64,000 bases of DNA from Astragalus membranaceus (lineage: Eukaryota; Streptophyta; Magnoliopsida; Fabales; Fabaceae), in assembly GCA_039519185.1 (NCBI GenBank), contig CM076849.1, positions 112,597,806 to 112,661,805 on the forward strand, in the 5' to 3' direction. Within the stretch, counting starts at the first letter, position 1, and the number at the start of each line of letters is the position of its first letter. The notes beneath the pieces are model-generated. The model was not told where the DNA came from. It saw only the letters and a list, made by a program, of their open reading frames with translations, and ran no database searches. This document shows positions 57,376-64,000 of this stretch, piece by piece. A program made the position numbers and the translations under genes.

Positions 57376-58878
57376 TTAACAAATAATATCAAGTGGGATC
57401 CTATGGTCTACATACAACCCTTCAACTATGGCTTGGTTTTCAGCAGACATAGACGCCATCAAAGCAAATAGTTGACCACCATCCCTCAACACCTTATGCA
57501 GCTGATCCCCAGACAACAAAACAGACTTTTCCTCCTCAGGAGGAAGGAAACTCACGGACTTGCTGAAACAGTTGATGTGCACATGGTTATCCACTAACCA
57601 GTCCATACCAAGAATAACATCCAACCCTCCCAAAGGCAAACATATAAGGTCAACCAGAAAATCTCTGCCGAAGACTGACAGAGGACACTTAGCACACAAT
57701 AGAGAAGTAGTCACCGAACCCTTAGCCGGAGTGTCGATAACCATTTCCCTTTTCATAGCAGACAATACTAGATTTAACTTTTCAGCACAAACAGCAGCAA
57801 TAAAAGAATGCGTAGCACCAGTATCAACTATAGCAACTAAAGGGGAACCATAAATAAAACAAGTACCTCGAATCTCATTGGGCCCCTCTGAGCCTGCTAG
57901 CGCGAAAACTCTTCCATTGGATTTCTCTTTCTTTGGTTTGGTGCATTTAGAACTAAAGTGACCAGCTTCACCACAATTGAAACACACTGATTCCTTACGA
58001 TCACAGTTAGACGCCATATGACCTTTCTTCCCACAACGGTAACACATTACTTCAGTCTTGCAATCGAAGCTTTTGTGACCCGGCTTGCCACACGTGTAAC
58101 ACACTATATCAACGGGAGCACCTCCCCCACTAGGCTTCTTACCCTCAGAAGATCTTTTACCAACACCTGCCTTCCACTTATTTTTACCTCCAGCCATATC
58201 ATAGGGTTTTCCCCTAAACTGAGTATTCCTTTTCTCTTTCCCAATCTTGTAGGCAGCAGAACTGTCCTCTTCATAAATCCTACTCTTGTCAACTAGTCTG
58301 GCAAAATCTCGTATCTCATGATATCCAATTGCCTTCTTAATATCAGGTCGCAGGCCACTCTCAAATTTCACACACTTGGAGAACTCTGAATCAGCATCAT
58401 TGGCGTAGTAAGGACAAAATTGGGCCAGTTCTTCAATTCTGGCTGCATACTCAGCCACAGTCTTATTTCCCTGTTTCAATTCTAAGAATTCTACCTCTTT
58501 CTTGGCCCGAACGTCTTCAGGGTAATACTTCCTTTTAAACTCCCTTGTGAAGACTTCCCAAGTAACCTCTTCACCAGCAGTGTTCAACCTATGCAGCATC
58601 CCTAACCACCACTTGTCAGCCTCTTCCGCCAGCATGTGCGTCCCAAACTTCACTTGCTGGGCAGCAGTGCAATCCATAACACGGAAGATTCGCTCTATCT
58701 CATTCAGCCACGACAAGGCTCCATCGGGATCATACCGACCCTTGAAGGTGGGTGGGTTTTCCCTCTGAAACGTTGCCATGTTACGGGCATTCATATCAGC
58801 AGCATTGTGTTGATTCCCAACAGCTTGGGCTATGGCTTGCAGAGCAGCAGCCAAAGCAGCGTCATCCCTTCTAGCCAT
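57376..58878 (-). CDS. Gag-protease of the inner element, C-terminus fused to LTR sequence
   Basis: An uninterrupted 500-residue frame starting MARRDDAALA. Residues ~35-190 form a retrotransposon gag core (PPTFKGRYDPDGALSWLNE, KWWLGML, FKRKYYPEDVRAKKE). Residues ~260-325 hold three CCHC knuckles (CYTCGKPGHKSFDC, CYRCGKKGHMASNC, CFNCGEAGHFSSKC). Residues ~345-440 are a retropepsin-like protease (AIVDTGATHSF, DVILGMDWL). The last ~14 residues (from about 57419) come from LTR sequence because of the deletion, and the same peptide is encoded at 61009-60965. Chromovirus (Tekay/Del) type. It could still make particles but not cDNA. Confidence 0.9.
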   Translation of the reverse strand: MARRDDAALAAALQAIAQAVGNQHNAADMNARNMATFQRENPPTFKGRYDPDGALSWLNEIERIFRVMDCTAAQQVKFGTHMLAEEADKWWLGMLHRLNTAGEEVTWEVFTREFKRKYYPEDVRAKKEVEFLELKQGNKTVAEYAARIEELAQFCPYYANDADSEFSKCVKFESGLRPDIKKAIGYHEIRDFARLVDKSRIYEEDSSAAYKIGKEKRNTQFRGKPYDMAGGKNKWKAGVGKRSSEGKKPSGGGAPVDIVCYTCGKPGHKSFDCKTEVMCYRCGKKGHMASNCDRKESVCFNCGEAGHFSSKCTKPKKEKSNGRVFALAGSEGPNEIRGTCFIYGSPLVAIVDTGATHSFIAAVCAEKLNLVLSAMKREMVIDTPAKGSVTTSLLCAKCPLSVFGRDFLVDLICLPLGGLDVILGMDWLVDNHVHINCFSKSVSFLPPEEEKSVLLSGDQLHKVLRDGGQLFALMASMSAENQAIVEGLYVDHRIPLDIIC

Positions 58879-58987
58879 ATCAACCTAACACTGCAGCATA
58901 AACGACAATTCAGAATTAAATTAAAAACACCTAATTGTCATACAAAATATGACAAACAGACACATTTGGTCGGACAGACCGAACTTT

Positions 58988-59000
58988 TGCTCTGATACCA
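58988..59000 (-). promoter_or_regulatory. Primer binding site of the inner element (initiator tRNA-Met)
   Basis: TGGTATCAGAGCA four bases after the 5' LTR on the - strand, the classical complement of the initiator tRNA-Met 3' end. Confidence 0.93.
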
Positions 59001-59004
59001 CTAA

Positions 59005-61598
59005 TGTAACACCCCATTCTACCATCGCTATTATTTGGAAGGATCAGAGTTTCAAAATTTCTTTTCAATGGAATGCTACACATAATCTTAATCTAACAAC
59101 GATCAATCAGTATAAGCCTTCATTACACCTTTATAATACGCAACACCATTAAATAATTTAGGGTACTCTTGACTTCACCAATAGAATCCACACATTATAA
59201 TTTAGATGTCTCGCAGCGGAAAAATAACATAATCTCGAAAGTGCCGAACAACAGCCTCATCAAAAATCATTGAATCAATGCATATAAAAATTCAACAGCA
59301 AATGAATAACACTAGAATTCCTAAGCCCACCCCCTAGGTGTCACGTATCAGAGCAGACCGACTCGGGAGTGAAAGGAATAAGCCTTCACTCAGGACTTCC
59401 TGTGGTAAACAACAACAGAAGGGTGAGTCTCAAACCATATAATAAAGACTATAATAAGAAGTATATTTCATCATAGTATCGCACTCATACAGTCACACAG
59501 TAGCATAGTTCATACAATCAGCAACTCACATGCTTATCATGAGGATGTATGCAATACGGTTATGCATGTGGTACCATTTTCCCAGACCGCAGCCTTATCA
59601 TCATAATATCAACTCAGACCGCAGCCTTATCATTTCAATTTAGAACTCAGACCGCAGCTTTATCATCATAGAATAAAACTCAGACCGCAGCCTTATGTAT
59701 GCATGAGACTCCATGACAAAAACCACAATCGTAATTCTTAACAACACGGTCCATACATCCTATATCACATCTTTAGTAATCTTAGTTGTAGCCCCCATGG
59801 CCTCATCATCAATCAACTCATTTATTTTCTCATCTCAATCACATCTCTAGGACTAGGCTAGCACTTAGGGACCAATCGGTCACTTTTGGGACCGAAACCA
59901 AAACACAAAGTACGGGCGCACCACTTGGCGCCCTGGGCGGCCACACTTGGCGCCCAACACAACACGCACGCGCACAAACATAGTAGGCCACCTGAAAAAT
60001 TAAAACCGCTCTAGCCAAAATGTTCAAAATGGGATTTGGTCATGTGGATACAAAATTTGGCTCGGGAAAATATGCTCAGAAATCGTTTTGCACACAAGGC
60101 CCCCTTTACACAAGTTAAAACGATGCCCAATAGGACCATTTCAAAACAACACATGCAAACCTGGAAATTCTTTAGCCAAAGTGCTTAACATACAATTTGG
60201 TCAGGTGAATACAAAGTTTGGCTCGGGGAAATATGCTCAGAAATTGATTTGCACACAAAACCCCTTTTTACAAGCTAAAACGATGCCCAATAGGACCATT
60301 TCAAAACAACAAGTGCAAATCTGGAAATTCTTTAGCCAAATTGCTTAAAATACAATTTGGTCAGGTGAATAAAAAGTTTGGCTAGGGAAAATATGCTCAG
60401 AAATTGATTTGCACACAACGCCCCCTTTACATAAGCTAAAACGATGCCCAATAGGACCATTTCAAAACAACAAGTGCAAATCTGGAAATTCTTTAGCCAA
60501 AGTGCTTAAAATACAATTTGGTCAGGTGAATACAAAATTTGGCTAGGGAAAATATGTTCAGAAACTGAGTTTTATCCAAAAACATGTTTTGTGCGCCTTG
60601 CCTAAGCACAGGCAGCAACCTGGCGCCACCCCAGGCGCCACATGGCAGCAACACGGGCGCCCTGCACAAACCACACACGCACCCAGCAACAGAACAGCGC
60701 CCAGTGCGCCATTTTCCCCCCAGCAACTTGGCGCCCAGGCGCCCAACACAAGCTAAAACATCAAATTCTCAATTTATTTTCCAAATCAAATCACCCCAAC
60801 AATCACAAAATACATTATGCTCATACCAACAACATTCCATCTCACATTTATACATTAAGAACACAACAAGGCATAAAATCAACACATGAAATCTTAACCT
60901 TAGCATAGGGAATCGAATTAATCATACCAATTATCAATTTCGACCAATCTAAACAATCTAACAATTAACAAATAATATCAAGTGGGATCCTATGGTCTAC
61001 ATACAACCTATTATACTCTCTATTATAGAATGAGACTCCCCTAACCTTGATTATGACGAAACTAGAGCTCTTTCCACCAAAGCACCGACAAACCACCGCA
61101 ACAAGAAATCTTCTCCTTCTTCTTCCCTTACTCACGATCACGCCCTCTCTCTCTTTCTCTTGGATCATCACGAATTGATCAAAAATAGAAAGGGTTAGGG
61201 AAACCGAAAACTTAAGCACTTGATAGAGAAGGAGAATCGAATAATAAAAGACTAGGAACTCTTACCTAGAATCAAGATGAACAAACCCTAACTCCTTAGC
61301 TTGAGATTCGCCTTCTTCCTTCTCTTCTCCTCTCCTTCGACTTTCTTTCTCTTCTCCTCTCCTTCGACTCTCTTGCTCTCTTTTGGCACTATTGAGGCGC
61401 AACCTAGACCCCTAGCGCCTAAGGAGCGCCTAAGCCAACGGGCTTGGGCTTCTTGGGCCATTACTTGCAATTCCGGTATTTCCAATGCCATCCCCTTCAG
61501 TTAAAATAAAACACTATATTATAATATAATAAAAAAATTAGTGCAACACTTTAAATAATTTAATCAATTACTTAATTAAATTATTTTAGGGTGTTACA
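59005..61598 (-). repeat. 5' LTR of the inner element (2594 bp)
   Basis: On the - strand it starts TGTAACACCC, followed by AT-rich TTAATTAAGT text, and ends GGGGTGTTACA. It contains the ~160-bp repeat and several GGCGCC words (about 59927-59955 and 60620-60750). Confidence 0.93.
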
Positions 61599-61887
61599 GG
61601 GCGTCTTATGCTTATGTGTTATTTCATTTGATACTATTAGACTGTTATTGATGATGTATTGGATTTGTTTCGAACTTATTATTCCGCTGTGGTAGTAACT
61701 GTATTTAGTTGATGTGAACTAAACAGGTATTTTATGGTGCTATGTATCTTGTGGCTTTTATCCGAACTATGCGATTTGAAGTTGTTTGATTTAATGGAGT
61801 AAATGTAGCACTCTCTTATATTGTTTTCAAAAAAAAAAGAAACTCTGATTTTATTAAATAGTAAGGTTATTAGAAGGGGGTGTTACA

Positions 61888-62400
61888 CTCATACCAAGCT
61901 CTAGGAGCTTTTTTAAGACCATAGAGAGCCTTAGTCAGTTTGAAAACATGGTTTGGATGTTTCTCATCACTAAAACCAGGAGGTTGGTGTACATACACTT
62001 CCTCATTTAAAAATCCATTTAGAAAAGCACTTTTGACATCCATTTGAATAAGATTGAAATTTTTATGAGCACCATAAGCAAGAAGTATTCTAATGGCTTT
62101 TAGTCTAGCAATAGGTGCAAAAGTTTCATCATAATCAATACCTTCTTGTTGGTTGTAGCCTTGAGCAACTAACCTTGCTTTGTTTCTGATGACCTTACCA
62201 TTCTCATCCATTTTGTTTCTGAAAACCCATTTTGTACCAAGAACTGATTGATGTTTTGGAGATGGGACCAGGTTCCATACCTCATTCTTCTCAAATTGAG
62301 AAAGTTTTTCTTGCATAGCTTCTACCCATGATTCATCAACAATTGCTTCATTAATGTTCTTTGGTTCTATTTATGAGATCAGGGCACTTTGAGAAGCTTC
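61888..62400 (-). pseudogene. RT N-terminal part of element S
   Basis: The frame 62316 onward reads KNEVWNLVPSPKHQSVLGTK, NKARLVAQGYNQQEGIDYDE, FNLIQMDVKSAFLNGFLNEE and LYGLKKAPRAWYE, the first half of a copia RT including the first catalytic Asp (QMDVKSAF). It is interrupted at CTCAT (61888) and resumes at 53083. Upstream of 62316 it continues as PKNINEAIVDESWVEAM after a stop near 62371. Confidence 0.9.
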
Positions 62401-62635
62401 TCTTCTAAATGAATTTCTGGTACTCACTGGTTCAGAAGTTTCACCAATAATTTGCTCCTGAGGATGGCGAGTCACTAATCTCCAACTCCTTGGTAGCCAG
62501 AAGCTTGAGTTGGGTGGCTGTTAGGCTTGTCTAGAGGTTGAAAAGGGTTGGGTGCTGACTCTATTTCAGTTTTCTCATTTATTTCATCACCATTCTCATC
62601 TGACTCAGCAACTGTTATCTTCTTGACCTGAAGAA
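62401..62635 (-). pseudogene. Linker before RT of element S
   Basis: A weakly conserved hydrophilic stretch (VKKITVAESDENGDEINEKT, NPFQPLDKP) as found between integrase and RT of copia elements, with at least one stop. The recognisable element ends about here. Confidence 0.5.
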
Positions 62636-64000
62636 ATATAAAACAGAAAAGAAAAAAAGTTTAAGACATAATCCATGAAGTCCCCCATTAAATTAGATAG
62701 CAAAGATACCATCACTCAAAGAATACATTTCGGAACACGGCTGACCTGACTTGAAAAAGAAAACTAGACAGACTTTTGTAGAAGAAGAAAAAAAATTCTA
62801 TTCAAATTCAATAACTATAGACAAACCAAGTATCTGTTTAGGGAAAGCGTATGATGGTTAAATTTTGTAACACCTTCAAAATATTCAAAAGCAGATTGAC
62901 TTTGAAAGTATTTACCCAAAGAACTTTGCTTCTCTTTTTTCTCTTTTTGTTTGCTGCCATAAAACCAACAATTGCTGTGCTAAATTATAAAATGATACCC
63001 ACAATTGCAAACTTCTACAGCTGTTTAACCAAAATCCTGCAAAAGATAATATCTACTTTAGCACTGAACCAAGACCCTAGTGCATACATTGTTGGGCTTA
63101 GATCTACTTTAGCATACCTGATATTGTTGTTGATGTAAACAGAAACTTTCTTCAAGATATAACTGTAAATTGAAGCAAATTCCTACCAATTGAACATTTG
63201 AACATATAAGCATATCTTAATCTAGAGTTTAAGATACACACAGTCATCTTTAATCACAACAATCACGGTGGTGACCATAAAATAGTTCCAAATGTATGAA
63301 TATAAATGCAAAAAAGGAACCCTACATGATTACAACAACTTCAAAATCGGTTATATCAACATTATTATACAAGTTTCTGAAGGAAAAAAAAACAACGTTA
63401 AAGTGCATTTATATTACAAATACCAGATTCCATTTTGTAATTCCCAAAATGAGAATCGTTGAATCCCTACACAAATGAAAGAAACAAAAAGCAAGCATTA
63501 AGCAAATGGAGGGAGAAACGAACCTGAAAAGGTGAAATCGAGGGAGAAACGAACTTCAAATGAAATTAGATTAGGGGTAGAAGCTTCACGATCTATGATT
63601 TCGAAGGATCTAAGAAAGAAGAAAATGGTTAGGGTTTTAGATTCTTTGAGAGTGAGAGAGGGAGACTGAGAGAGGATGTTGCAGTGGAAGAGAAGGAGAA
63701 GAGAAGTGAAGGAGGAACGGTGGTGTTGGGTGTTGGGTGGTGGGGCGGCGTCATCGAGCTACCCACGGTTTTGACGGAGAGAGTGAGAGAGGGAGACTGA
63801 AATTAGAGAGAAAGAGTGTGAGGGAAAATGAGGGTCTCGATGAAGATGAATGATTTTAGTTAAAGAATGCTGTGAATAGAATGTGTTTTCTATAACGGTT
63901 ATGGAATGGAACCGATATGAAAAATGCAAAGATTTTGTTTCTATATCGGTTCATGTGGCAACCAATATAAAAATTGTAATTTTAATTACAAAATTGCCAC
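62636..64000. other. Unassigned right edge; possible CACTA-like subterminal region
   Basis: 62636-63500 is AT-rich without recognised genes. 63500-63840 is purine-rich with direct repeats (GAGGGAGAAACGAAC at about 63511 and 63540; GTGAGAGAGGGAGACTGA at about 63653 and 63785). 63890-63990 carries inverted words AACCGATATGAAA and CTATATCGGTTC, reminiscent of the subterminal repeats of plant CACTA transposons. The terminus is not in the window, so this is tentative. Confidence 0.3.

Larger units (their letters stand above)
55416..57419 (-). repeat. Truncated 3' LTR of the inner element
   Basis: Matches 59005-61009 of the full LTR. It ends on the - strand at GGGGTGTTACA and is fused to gag-protease at about 57419. 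Confidence 0.92.
55416..61598 (-). mobile_element. Inner chromovirus-type element, pol deleted
   Basis: 6183 bp between perfect GGGCG target duplications (55411-55415 and 61599-61603). On the - strand: a full 5' LTR (61598-59005), an initiator tRNA-Met primer site, a gag-protease frame, a deletion join at about 57419, and the remaining part of the 3' LTR (57419-55416). RT, RNase H, integrase, the polypurine tract and about 590 bp of the 3' LTR are gone. About fifteen differences were seen by eye between the ~2-kb shared LTR parts, so it is young but older than element B. Confidence 0.93.
53084..61887 (+). mobile_element. Outer solo LTR (chromovirus, Tekay-like) in element S, carrying a nested element
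   Basis: Starts TGTAACGCCCC and ends GGGGGTGTTACA, with a perfect CTCAT target duplication (53079-53083 and 61888-61892). Without the nested element (55416-61603) it is about 2.6 kb and has no internal region. It shares start, GGCGCC-rich middle and an AACGTGCAGGTA..GTAGCACC block (55318-55395) with 6319-9099 (8778-8850), so both belong to one superfamily. Confidence 0.9.
47272..62635 (-). mobile_element. Element S: Sirevirus-type Ty1/copia remnant with envelope-like region
   Basis: On the - strand: part of RT (from about 62400), the RT remainder and RNase H, a long envelope-like frame, a polypurine tract and an LTR. Gag, protease and integrase are missing on the right, where homology fades near 62635. 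The extra frame after RNase H marks the Sirevirus group (SIRE1 of soybean). It is interrupted by 53084-61887 with TSD CTCAT. Confidence 0.85.

Overview
The window is a piece of a plant nuclear genome made almost entirely of nested LTR retrotransposons. No intact host gene is recognisable. The mix of families points to a dicot, and a legume is plausible: Tat/Ogre-type and chromovirus-type Ty3/gypsy, a Sirevirus-type and a short-LTR Ty1/copia, a LINE and tRNA-derived SINEs. The species is an inference, not something the sequence states. There are no bacterial-type operons, CRISPR arrays or rRNA genes.

Layout. (1) 1-12929: a decayed Tat-type Ty3/gypsy element on the + strand (element A), with its 5' end outside the window. 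It has lost most of its reverse transcriptase and is interrupted by two solo LTRs (3577-5586 and 6319-9099). Downstream of pol it carries an antisense gene with its own TATA box. (2) 12930-15351: apparent host DNA with a 5'-truncated LINE and a scrambled duplication patch. (3) 15357-31308: a Ty1/copia element on the - strand (element C; 119-bp LTRs, TSD CTTTT). It is split by a strange two-level palindrome (element E, TSD GTGCC), and that is split by a nearly intact Tat-type element (element B, 19296-29519, TSD TATGT). The two 392-bp LTRs of B look identical. (4) 31314-33352: host DNA with two SINE insertions. (5) 33358-45185: element D, an 11.8-kb non-coding element with two roughly 2.8-kb LTRs and TSD CTTAC. 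It has Ogre-like signals but no gag or pol. (6) 45191-47271: host DNA, a copia RT scrap and a - strand solo LTR. (7) 47272 to about 62635: a - strand Sirevirus remnant (element S) with an envelope-like reading frame. Its RT is interrupted by a solo LTR (53084-61887, TSD CTCAT), which itself holds a deleted chromovirus-type element (55416-61598, TSD GGGCG). (8) 62636-64000: unassigned DNA with a possible CACTA-like edge.

How the parts work together. Each autonomous-type element encodes gag (particle), protease, RT/RNase H (cDNA synthesis) and integrase. Primer sites and polypurine tracts flank the internal parts. Insertion order can be read from the perfect 5-bp target duplications: C, then E, then B; and S, then the outer solo LTR, then the inner element.

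The most notable biology is the antisense gene shared by the two Tat-type elements A and B. It runs convergent to gag-pol and has its own - strand TATA box with GGCCCA-type motifs. It encodes a protein with a putative gypsy-type transposon domain followed by a coiled coil, and in B the two coding blocks are joined in frame by a clean 80-bp GT-AG intron. Other points of note are the two-level palindrome E, the regularly spaced ATCGATT array in the LTRs of D, and the recurrence of GGCGCC words in unrelated LTR families.
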